Shown: in pieces, positions 1 to 5,727 of the stretch
How the letters are laid out: every line of letters begins with the position of its first letter
Position numbering within the stretch: position 1 is the first letter of the stretch
Assembly: GCA_026983855.1 (NCBI GenBank)
Contig: JALSTE010000795.1
Coordinates: 1 to 6,584 of the forward strand
Length of the DNA: 6,584 bases
Direction of reading: 5' to 3'
Origin: Acidimicrobiia bacterium
GTDB taxonomy: Bacteria; Actinomycetota; Acidimicrobiia; Acidimicrobiales; Poriferisodalaceae
The notes under the pieces: model-generated
What the model was told of the DNA's origin: nothing
Seen by the model: the letters and a program-made list of their open reading frames with translations, nothing else
Database searches by the model: none
Position numbers and translations under genes: made by a program

Positions 1-389
1 AGGTTGTGGCCCACGTTGTCGGGATCGCTGACTATGACCACCCGTCTGATGGCGGGGTCGGCGATTCCCACCCCGAGTCCCATGACCAGACGGCCGAGCA
101 GCAGGGTGGTGAGATCCGTTCCGAATGCCATGGCCAGTAGCCCCAGCAGGTTGAGCCCCGAACCGAACAGGATCATGGTCCGGGCGTGCCCCCGGTCGGC
201 GATCGGGGCCAGGAGGATCTGGGCCGCGAAACCGGAGATGAAGCCGATTCCGATGATGAGCCCCAGGGAGGCCTCCCCGATGCCGTACAGATCGCGGTAG
301 TCGTCCAGAACGGTGAAGATCACGCCGTAGCCGGAGGCCAGGAACGCGGACAGGGCGCCGAAGCGCAAGAGGGTCCTGGATCCGGTCAT
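1..389 (-). CDS. MFS transporter, N-terminal part (cut by left window edge)
   Basis: This reading frame starts at ATG (389-387) and stays open for 129 codons to the left edge, so only the N-terminal third of a typical 400-residue major facilitator protein is visible. Hydrophobic helices lie at about residues 10-28, 41-61, 71-90 and 94-112. The loop between helices 2 and 3 has the sequence APIADRGHAR (61-70), which fits MFS motif A (G-x3-D-R-x-G-R-R). Helix 4 contains GRLVMGLGVGIADP, matching the conserved Arg/Gly-rich helix of drug-efflux type members. The protein should be an inner-membrane secondary transporter. The substrate cannot be told from this part. No strong Shine-Dalgarno sequence precedes the start, and no in-frame ATG or GTG lies close upstream. 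It follows the epoxide-hydrolase-like gene on the same strand by 79 bases, so the two could be co-transcribed. Confidence 0.85.
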   Translation of the reverse strand, partial: MTGSRTLLRFGALSAFLASGYGVIFTVLDDYRDLYGIGEASLGLIIGIGFISGFAAQILLAPIADRGHARTMILFGSGLNLLGLLAMAFGTDLTTLLLGRLVMGLGVGIADPAIRRVVIVSDPDNVGHN

Positions 390-468
390 GGGTCGAGGGT
401 ACGGGGGACCGACCGGGTCACGGTGGTCCTTTTCGGGGTCAGGGGGAAGGAGCCCGTGGGAACCGCCG

Positions 469-852
469 TCAATCCGAGGCGGTGAGCCCACGCAGTTGTT
501 CGGCGTAGGTACCCATGTCGAAGTAGTCCCGCCATCGACTGATCTTCCCGTCGTTGATCTCGAAGAAACCCGCCACCGGTAGTTCGAGCCAGCCATCACC
601 TATCCGGAACCGGTCCAGCCGTTCGTTGATCACCAGGTTTCCGCTCTCCACCTGACGCAGGACCAGCCATTCGACCTCCGAGGCCGGGGCCAGGAAACCC
701 TCCAGGGTCCGGGCCACGGCGGTGGGGCCCACGATCGGGTCGATCGGCATGTTCTCATATGACACGTCGTCGCTGACCATGGCCACGGCGGCGGCCACAT
801 CCCGGCGCTCGATGGCGGCGATGAACCCGCTGACGATCTCCGCTGGTCCCAT
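469..852 (-). CDS. Limonene-1,2-epoxide hydrolase family protein (SnoaL/NTF2-like fold)
   Basis: The product has 127 residues, close to the size of limonene-1,2-epoxide hydrolases (the Rhodococcus enzyme has about 150). Residues of the known active site are visible with constant spacing: Tyr32 and Asn34 in SYENMP, Arg78 and Asp80 in NERLDRF, and an aspartate in WRDYFD (109 or 112). These correspond to Tyr53, Asn55, Arg99, Asp101 and Asp132 of the Rhodococcus enzyme, which activate water and protonate the epoxide without a covalent intermediate. The segment WLELPVAGFFEINDGKI is typical of the family. It should be a soluble cytoplasmic hydrolase of a small epoxide; the true substrate is unknown. 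The frame remains open to 921, but the start at 852 is preferred because a purine-rich AGGGGGAGG sits 3 bases upstream and the extra residues are Gly/Ser/Thr filler. The MFS gene lies downstream on the same strand. Confidence 0.82.
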   Translation of the reverse strand: MGPAEIVSGFIAAIERRDVAAAVAMVSDDVSYENMPIDPIVGPTAVARTLEGFLAPASEVEWLVLRQVESGNLVINERLDRFRIGDGWLELPVAGFFEINDGKISRWRDYFDMGTYAEQLRGLTASD

Positions 853-855
853 GAT

Positions 856-864
856 CCTCCCCCT
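856..864 (-). promoter_or_regulatory. Ribosome binding site fixing the epoxide-hydrolase-like start
   Basis: On the minus strand AGGGGGAGG precedes the ATG at 852 by 3 bases (about 6 if the G-run is the pairing part). It supports the short form of the protein rather than the start at 921. Confidence 0.55.
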
Positions 865-999
865 GTGACTCCCGGCCGAGGTCGTCCCGACTCCCGCCGT
901 CGACGACGCCCACCCACCCAATCACGGTCCGGTCGCGGACGCCAAGTCCGTCGACCCCGCCCCCACCGCACGACGGACGACCACGGCCGTCCCACCTAC

Positions 1000-1034
1000 T
1001 CCCTCGGAGATGGGGCCTCCCTCGGAGATGGGGC
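1000..1034. repeat. Two-copy 18-base tandem repeat
   Basis: The 17-base sequence TCCCTCGGAGATGGGGC occurs at 1000-1016 and again at 1018-1034, with one base between the copies. The copies are identical. It may be replication slippage or a pair of protein-binding sites; only two copies are present. Confidence 0.85.
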
Positions 1035-1121
1035 GTCACCTCTTCATCGGTCTCATAGATGGCCGCCATCTGGGAAAGACGGACAAACCGGGACGTATGG
1101 CCCTACCCATGGCCGACCTTG

Positions 1122-1144
1122 TTACTTAGTTTGGTACTAAGCAA
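1122..1144. promoter_or_regulatory. Inverted repeat upstream of nirS, candidate operator 1
   Basis: TTACTTAGT (1122-1130) and ACTAAGCAA (1136-1144) form an inverted repeat with 8 of 9 positions matched and a 5-base centre. The site is AT-rich in an otherwise very GC-rich region and lies about 78 bases before the nirS start, where a regulator of the operon could act. The sequence does not match the usual FNR/DNR/NNR consensus, so the binding protein is unknown. Confidence 0.5.
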
Positions 1145-1163
1145 TTCACCACCGATCGGTCCC

Positions 1164-1192
1164 TTCGGAACTGTCCCCGCGACAGGTACGAA
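1164..1192. promoter_or_regulatory. Inverted repeat just upstream of nirS, candidate operator 2 or leader hairpin
   Basis: TTCGGAACTGTC (1164-1175) and GACAGGTACGAA (1181-1192) pair at 10 of 12 positions around a 5-base loop CCCGC. The core CTGTC/GACAG is perfect. It ends 29 bases before the nirS start. It could be a repressor site overlapping the promoter or, if transcribed, a stem-loop in the 5' leader. Confidence 0.45.
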
Positions 1193-1209
1193 GTGACCTC
1201 GCCTTGTCT

Positions 1210-1216
1210 GGGAGGG
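1210..1216 (+). promoter_or_regulatory. nirS ribosome binding site
   Basis: GGGAGGG lies 5 bases before ATG 1222 and 2 bases before ATG 1219. It favours 1222 as the start. It argues against the in-frame TTG at 1204, which would place this site inside the gene. Confidence 0.6.
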
Positions 1217-1221
1217 CGATG

Positions 1222-3234
1222 ATGCAAGGGGCTCAACGCGATAGACGTTGGTATTTCTGGTTGCTGTTGGGGCTGGGGTTCTTCGTGTTCCTGGCCTCGT
1301 GCAGCGGAAGCGGCAAGGAGGTGCTCCGGCCCACGGAGACCAGCTCCCCGGCCTCCACCAGCGAGGCCACGACGACCACCGCGCCCGCCGAAACCGGGGA
1401 CACCGAGGCCGGGGGTGCCGACATGGTTGCCGATGGCGAGGCCGTGTTCACCAAGAACTGCGCCGCCTGCCACACCGTCGGAGGTGGGGTCCTGGTGGGG
1501 CCCGACCTGGCCGGGGTGACCACCCGCCGGGACACGGAGTTCCTCAAGAACTGGATCACCGATTCGGCCGCCTTCGCCGCCACCAACGAGGAGGCCAAGA
1601 CCCTCTCGGAGTTCTCACCGGCCCAGATGCCTCCGTTCGCCCTGGATTCGGGCGACATGGACGCCCTGCTGGCCTATCTGGACTCGACGGCGGAGACCAC
1701 GACGGAGACCACGGTCGCCGCCGGTCCCCGGGAGTTGTCCGCCGCCGAGCTGGACACGGCCAAGGACATCTACTTCAACCGTTGCGCCGGGTGCCACGGA
1801 ACTTTGCGGGCCGGGGCCACGGGGCCGAACATCCAGCCGGAGAACACCCTGGAGAAGGGCACCGCCGCCCTGGAGACCATCATCACCCACGGTCTGCCCG
1901 GGGGGATGCCCGCCTGGGGTGACTCTGGCGTACTCAGCCCCGACGACGTGGAGCTGATGGCCAACTACGTGCAGCTTCCCCCGCCCGAGCCGCCCCAGCG
2001 GCCGATGGCCGACATCGTGGACAGCTGGAACCTCATGGTTCCCGTGGCCGACCGTCCCACCGAACCCCAGACCGACCGCAACTGGGAGAACTACATGGGT
2101 GTGGTGCTGCGGGACGCCGGCAAGGTGGCCATCATCGACGGCGACACCCGCGAACAACTGGCTGAGCTGAGCGTGGGCTTCGCCGCCCACATCTTCCGGT
2201 CCTCGGCCACCGGGCGCTACTTCATCGTCGTGGGACGCGACGGGGTCGTCACCCTGATCGACCTGTGGACGGAGACACCGACGGTCGTGGCCCAGGTGCA
2301 GGGATGTTTCGACGCCCGCTCCGTGGAGTCCTCCAAGTTCGAGGGCTATGAGGACAAGTACATAGTCGAGGGCTGCTACTGGCCCCCGCAGTACGTGGTG
2401 TACGACGGCCTCACCCTCGAACCGCTGAAGGTGCAGAGCGTGCTCACCGACGACATCGAGGGGAACTCCCTCGACGAGGTGAGGGTGGCCTCGATCATCG
2501 CCTCCCACACCGATCCGGTCTGGATCCTGGCCCTCAAGGAGTCCGGCTACGTCGCCGTGGTCGACTACTCCCAGGACGGCTTCCCGATCCGCGACAAGAT
2601 CGCCTCGGCCAAGTTCCTCCACGACGGGGGCTGGGACTCCACCCAGCGCTACTTCATGCTGGCCGCCAACGCCGCCAACAAGATCGTCGTGATCGACATG
2701 CAGGAGCTCAAGCTCGAGGCCATTATCGACGTCGGGACCAAGCCCCACCCCGGACGGGGCGCCAACTGGGTGGATCCCAAGTTCGGACCCGTCTGGGCCA
2801 CCGTGTACCTGGGCGAGGGAAAGCTCACCCTGATCGGCACCGATCCGGTGAACCACCCCGAGTACGCCTGGAAGGTCGTCCGGGACGTGGAGCTGCCCGG
2901 AACCGGCAGTCTCTTCGTCAAGACCCATCCGAACTCCAAGTGGGTGTGGGTCGACACCCCCCTCTCCAACGAGGAGGACGCCACCCGTCAGGTGTGCGTC
3001 TACAGCAAGGAGAAGGGCGAGCTGGAGAAGTGCTGGCAGGTCAGCGACCGGGGCCGGGTGGTGCACTTCGAGTACAACGAGGCTGGTGACGAGGTGTGGA
3101 CGTCGGTCTGGGACTCCGACGGAGAGCTGGTGATCTACGACGACGCCACCCTCGAGGAGAAGGAGCGCATAACCGGGCTCCGGACCCCGACGGGCAAGTT
3201 CAACGTGTTCAACACCGCCAACGACATCTACTGA
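1222..3234 (+). CDS. nirS: Cytochrome cd1 nitrite reductase NirS with an extra N-terminal cytochrome c domain, predicted lipoprotein
   Basis: This enzyme reduces nitrite to nitric oxide in denitrification, taking electrons through haem c to the d1 haem. The 670-residue product starts with a charged segment, a hydrophobic helix (10-25) and a lipobox LASC, so Cys27 should be lipidated and the protein anchored outside the membrane. A Thr/Ala-rich linker (about 35-65) follows. The first cytochrome c domain (67-155) has CAACH (80-84) and probable ligand Met136 in QMPPF. A second TTETT-type linker leads to the standard NirS haem c domain (172-252) with CAGCH (188-192) and Met229 in GGMPAWG. The d1 propeller (about 260-670) keeps the proximal ligand His323 (AAHIF) and the two nitrite-pocket histidines, His429 (IIASH) and His509 (KPHPGRG), which match His182, His327 and His369 of Pseudomonas aeruginosa NirS. 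The usual NirS has about 570 residues and one haem c, so the first domain is extra. Retention of both pocket histidines argues against NirN. ATG 1219 is an equally in-frame alternative start. Confidence 0.95.
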   Translation: MQGAQRDRRWYFWLLLGLGFFVFLASCSGSGKEVLRPTETSSPASTSEATTTTAPAETGDTEAGGADMVADGEAVFTKNCAACHTVGGGVLVGPDLAGVTTRRDTEFLKNWITDSAAFAATNEEAKTLSEFSPAQMPPFALDSGDMDALLAYLDSTAETTTETTVAAGPRELSAAELDTAKDIYFNRCAGCHGTLRAGATGPNIQPENTLEKGTAALETIITHGLPGGMPAWGDSGVLSPDDVELMANYVQLPPPEPPQRPMADIVDSWNLMVPVADRPTEPQTDRNWENYMGVVLRDAGKVAIIDGDTREQLAELSVGFAAHIFRSSATGRYFIVVGRDGVVTLIDLWTETPTVVAQVQGCFDARSVESSKFEGYEDKYIVEGCYWPPQYVVYDGLTLEPLKVQSVLTDDIEGNSLDEVRVASIIASHTDPVWILALKESGYVAVVDYSQDGFPIRDKIASAKFLHDGGWDSTQRYFMLAANAANKIVVIDMQELKLEAIIDVGTKPHPGRGANWVDPKFGPVWATVYLGEGKLTLIGTDPVNHPEYAWKVVRDVELPGTGSLFVKTHPNSKWVWVDTPLSNEEDATRQVCVYSKEKGELEKCWQVSDRGRVVHFEYNEAGDEVWTSVWDSDGELVIYDDATLEEKERITGLRTPTGKFNVFNTANDIY

Positions 3235-3264
3235 TCCCAGCCGGCACGGCCGGTGGACTCGGGT

Positions 3265-3297
3265 CGGGACCGGGACCCCTGAGGGGTCCCGGTCCCG
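3265..3297 (+). terminator. Strong GC hairpin after nirS, terminator-like
   Basis: A perfect 15-base-pair stem (3265-3279 with 3283-3297) closes a 3-base loop TGA, starting 31 bases after the nirS stop. No T-run follows, so it is not a textbook intrinsic terminator. It may still stop or slow transcription, or protect the 3' end of the nirS message, and so lower expression of the two genes behind it. Confidence 0.65.
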
Positions 3298-3365
3298 CGT
3301 TCACGTCCCGGCCCGCACCGGTCCGTGGGAGAATCCATCACAAGCGCCCGAAAGCCGATTCAGCC

Positions 3366-3809
3366 ATGCACGAAGGCCCCTCGATCTCTGAGTACATGAC
3401 CGCCCAGCACAGGGAGTGCGACCGCCTCCTCGCCCGGGCCGAGCACGCCGTCGCCGACGGCGACTGGGACGCGGCCCGGTCCGAGTTCGAGGCGTTCGAC
3501 GCCCTGACCCGCCGGCACCTCCGCCGGGAGGAGGAGATCCTCTTCCCGGCCTTCGAGGAGCGAACCGGGATGACCACCGGACCCACGGCGGTGATGAGGA
3601 TGGAGCACGATCAGATGAGGGCGGTACTCGACGACATGGCGGCCGCCCTGGCGAGCCGCGACACCGACTCCTACCTGGGGGAGTCCGAGACCTCGATGAT
3701 CCTCACCCAGCAACACAACATGAAGGAGGAGCAGATCCTCTACGGAATGAGCGATCAGGTCCTCGGTGACGTGGCCGTCGAGCTCATGGGTCGAATGGAC
3801 GGGGTCTGA
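3366..3809 (+). CDS. Hemerythrin-like (HHE) di-iron protein
   Basis: The 147-residue product is a four-helix hemerythrin-like domain with no signal peptide or membrane helix, so it is probably cytoplasmic. The di-iron ligands fall in two matching halves: His15, then His51 with Glu55 in HLRREEE, and His81, then His117 with Glu121 in HNMKEE. In both halves the two histidines are exactly 36 residues apart. Such proteins bind O2 or NO at the di-iron site or take part in repair of nitrosative damage, as in the NorA/YtfE group often found near denitrification genes. It lacks the N-terminal cysteine-containing ScdA domain of YtfE-type proteins. The frame is open far upstream into the nirS region, but no start codon in this frame lies between the nirS stop and 3366. 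The ribosome binding site is weak. It follows nirS by 131 bases, across a hairpin, and precedes the membrane protein gene by 33 bases. Confidence 0.85.
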   Translation: MHEGPSISEYMTAQHRECDRLLARAEHAVADGDWDAARSEFEAFDALTRRHLRREEEILFPAFEERTGMTTGPTAVMRMEHDQMRAVLDDMAAALASRDTDSYLGESETSMILTQQHNMKEEQILYGMSDQVLGDVAVELMGRMDGV

Positions 3810-3842
3810 GGCCTTGAGACCGGCATCACGGGCGGGGCTCTG

Positions 3843-5180
3843 ATGCTGCCCGGGGGCGGCAACCTCCGCTACGACCGGATGCCTCCCCTGTGGGTGCCTC
3901 TCCGGGCCTTCCTGGTGGCACCGTTCCTGGGAGCCACCGCCGGTGTCGTCGTGGCCGCGGCCGGATCGAGGACCCTCGACAATCGTTTCACGGGCGAGCT
4001 ACTGGGCGGGTTGCATCTGCTGACCCTGGGTTTCCTGACCCTGGTCATGGTCGGGGCCATCGTCCAGGTCCTGCCGGTGGTCACGGGGGCGAACGTGCCG
4101 TACACCTCCGTGGTCGGCCCCACCACCCAGGCCGCACTGATCCTCGGTGTACCGGCCATGGCCTGGGGACTGGCCCGGGGCTCACGCCCGGCGGCGGGGA
4201 TCGGGGCGGTGATTCTCGGGGTCGGGCTGGGTGTCTTCACCCTCTCCGTGTTGGCGGGGGCGTGGGGAGCCCGCCGTAACGTGACCGGAAGGGCGATGGC
4301 CCTGGCCGTGGTCTCACTGGTGGTGGTGGCCGGTCTGGGGGTGTCCTTCCTGGCCGGACACGCCGGATGGGGTCCCCTGCGCCGCGACCTGACCGACGTG
4401 CACCTGGGGTGGGCTCTCGCCGGTTGGGTGGGACTCCTGGTGATCGGGGTCTCGTTCCAGGTGGTTCCCATGTTCCAGGTGACGCCCGCCTATCCCCGCT
4501 GGATCCAGGAGTACCTCCCCCCGGCCCTGTTCGCCTCCCTGGTCCTGTGGACGGTCGGGCGTATCGGGGACCGGGTCCGGGTGGCCGACGCCGGGATCCT
4601 CCTGGTGTGCGGGCTACTGGGAATATACGGGGGTACGACGCTCTGGCTCCAGGCCCACCGGCGCCGCCGGTTGCGGGACGTGACCACGGACTGCTGGCGC
4701 CTGGGTATGGTCTCCCTGCTGGCTGCCTGCCTCACGGTGGCCGCCGGGGTCCTGGGTCTGGTGGACCTGGGGGAGACCCGGGTGTCGATCACCCTGGGGG
4801 TGGTGGCCATCGTGGGATTCGGGGTGTCGGTGGTGACCGGGATGCTCTACAAGATCGTGCCCTTCCTGTCCTGGCTGCACCTGCAGAACCTCCTGACCGA
4901 GAACCACCTGATGGGCGGGGTCAAGGTACGCAACATGCGGCAACTCCTTCCCGTTTCCGGACCCCGGAACCAATTCCTCGCCCACCTGGTCGCCTACGCC
5001 ATGCTCCTGGCGTCACCCTGGTTGGCCCGGGGCCCGGGGGGATGGGTCAGGTGGGCCGGGGTGGCGCTCACCGTGGATCTGTCGTGGCTGGGTTTCGAAC
5101 TCCTGGCGGTGGTGTCCCGTCACACCGAGGATCGGGCCCTGGTGGAGAGCCACCTCCCCCCTGACACTCCTACCGTGTGA
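3843..5180 (+). CDS. Polytopic membrane protein with threefold repeat, degenerate heme-copper oxidase subunit I-like
   Basis: The product has 445 residues and about 12 hydrophobic helices (near 20-41, 52-80, 95-112, 117-140, 150-173, 186-214, 226-240, 247-271, 285-308, 315-341, 378-395, 400-425). Helices 2, 6 and 10 share the motif G-[FW]-x6-G-x3-[QK]-[VI]-[LV]-P at 63-78, 194-209 and 325-340, exactly 131 residues apart. Twelve helices in three four-helix units is the plan of heme-copper oxidase subunit I. His58 and His187 sit at the start of helices 2 and 6, where that family carries haem and copper ligands. The HH pair of helix 7 and the HxH of helix 10 are absent, so it should not reduce O2 or NO as those enzymes do. 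NnrS, a haem/copper membrane protein of NO metabolism, is a functional analogy, but I do not see its sequence signature. A purine-rich GGGCGGGG lies about 5 bases before the start. The gene follows the hemerythrin gene by 33 bases, probably in one operon. Function unknown. Confidence 0.85.
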   Translation: MLPGGGNLRYDRMPPLWVPLRAFLVAPFLGATAGVVVAAAGSRTLDNRFTGELLGGLHLLTLGFLTLVMVGAIVQVLPVVTGANVPYTSVVGPTTQAALILGVPAMAWGLARGSRPAAGIGAVILGVGLGVFTLSVLAGAWGARRNVTGRAMALAVVSLVVVAGLGVSFLAGHAGWGPLRRDLTDVHLGWALAGWVGLLVIGVSFQVVPMFQVTPAYPRWIQEYLPPALFASLVLWTVGRIGDRVRVADAGILLVCGLLGIYGGTTLWLQAHRRRRLRDVTTDCWRLGMVSLLAACLTVAAGVLGLVDLGETRVSITLGVVAIVGFGVSVVTGMLYKIVPFLSWLHLQNLLTENHLMGGVKVRNMRQLLPVSGPRNQFLAHLVAYAMLLASPWLARGPGGWVRWAGVALTVDLSWLGFELLAVVSRHTEDRALVESHLPPDTPTV

Positions 5181-5235
5181 ACGCGCCCTGGCCCGCCCCG
5201 CCACCCATCACATGAATCCGGGGCTGGTGCGGTGG

Positions 5236-5709
5236 TCAGTGGGGGTCACGGTCGAGGAGACGACTCAGGAGGGACCTCAACTGGGCGGAATCCAGGTCAT
5301 CGAGGGGGCTGAGGAGGCTCCGGTTCACCTCGACCACCGCCGGGGTAGTGATCCGGAGCAGCTCGCCCCCCTCGGCCGTCAGTGAGAGCAGGTTCCGCCG
5401 CCCGTCGGCGGGATCACGGCTCCGGTCGATCAACCCCCTCTCCACCAGACGGCCGACCAACTCCGCCACCGTGGACCGGTCCAGGGAAGCCAGTTCCCCC
5501 ACCCGACCCTGGGAGATTCGGGGGTTGTCCCCGAGAACGTGGAGGACCGCGTACTGCGGACTGGTGATACCCCCGGGCACACCCTCGGCCCACAGCGCCG
5601 CGTGCAACTGCTGGGCCCGACGGAGCAGGTGGCCGACCATGGCCCCGAGGTCCCCCCCGGCCCGCTCCCCGCCTCCGGGTTCGGGATCATCTCCAGTTGA
5701 CGAATCCAT
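5236..5709 (-). CDS. MarR family transcriptional regulator
   Basis: The 157-residue product has the winged helix-turn-helix of the MarR family. A Gly/Glu-rich N-terminal tail (1-20) leads to a dimerisation helix (about 21-42). The DNA-binding part follows (50-115): recognition helix region LDRSTVAELVGRLVERGLI and a wing with RDPADGRRN, the classic D-x-R wing signature. A C-terminal helix pair (118-155) completes the dimer interface. These proteins usually bind palindromes in their own divergent promoter region and release DNA when a phenolic or other small ligand binds. Here the gene is divergent from an HpaB-type aromatic hydroxylase, with 71 bases and a perfect palindrome between. HpaR, a MarR repressor of homoprotocatechuate genes, is a natural comparison, but I cannot assign that name from sequence alone. 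AGGA lies 7 bases before the ATG. It converges on the membrane-protein gene with a 55-base gap. Confidence 0.9.
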   Translation of the reverse strand: MDSSTGDDPEPGGGERAGGDLGAMVGHLLRRAQQLHAALWAEGVPGGITSPQYAVLHVLGDNPRISQGRVGELASLDRSTVAELVGRLVERGLIDRSRDPADGRRNLLSLTAEGGELLRITTPAVVEVNRSLLSPLDDLDSAQLRSLLSRLLDRDPH

Positions 5710-5727
5710 TCTTCGATCCTAGTTTAC

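Larger units (their letters stand above)
853..1221. other. Non-coding divergent region upstream of nirS and the epoxide-hydrolase-like gene
   Basis: These 369 bases hold no convincing gene. Open frames here have Arg/Pro/Gly-rich, low-complexity products with no family resemblance and overlap one another on both strands. The region must contain promoters for the two divergent genes. What can be seen is an 18-base tandem repeat (1000-1034), an AT-rich dyad (1122-1144) and a second dyad (1164-1192) immediately upstream of the nirS ribosome binding site. I found no clean FNR/DNR-type TTGAT-N4-ATCAA box and no convincing -35/-10 pair. Confidence 0.6.

Noticed and set aside
469..921. Start at 921 for the epoxide-hydrolase-like protein.
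   Set aside because: The 23 extra residues are low complexity, the family begins near the internal Met, and the purine-rich site lies before 852.
630..1140. Several overlapping Arg/Pro-rich open frames on both strands across the epoxide-hydrolase gene start and the non-coding region.
   Set aside because: Low-complexity products without family resemblance or ribosome binding sites; open only because of high GC.
1204..1221. TTG at 1204 as the nirS start.
   Set aside because: It would put the GGGAGGG ribosome binding site inside the gene, and the extra residues add nothing to the signal peptide.
1615..3066. A long open frame (483 codons) on the minus strand opposite nirS.
   Set aside because: It is fully antisense to a clearly conserved enzyme; its Gly/Val/His/Asp-rich product shows no domain and is what a GC-rich gene gives on the opposite strand.
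1222..3234. NirN (dihydro-d1 dehydrogenase) or NirF instead of NirS.
   Set aside because: Both distal-pocket histidines and the segments around them match NirS, and the c domain before d1 follows the NirS pattern.
3096..3365. N-terminal extension of the hemerythrin-like frame back into nirS.
   Set aside because: The extension overlaps nirS in another frame, is Arg/Gly/Pro-rich and would run through the strong hairpin; the hemerythrin fold is complete from 3366.
3843..5180. Functional nitric oxide reductase or cytochrome oxidase subunit I.
   Set aside because: The HH pair of helix 7 and the HxH of helix 10 needed for the haem-copper or haem-iron centre are absent.
5195..5224. GCCCCG/CGGGGC arms as a terminator between the convergent membrane-protein and MarR genes.
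   Set aside because: Only 6 base pairs with an 18-base loop and no T-run; expected by chance in such GC-rich sequence.
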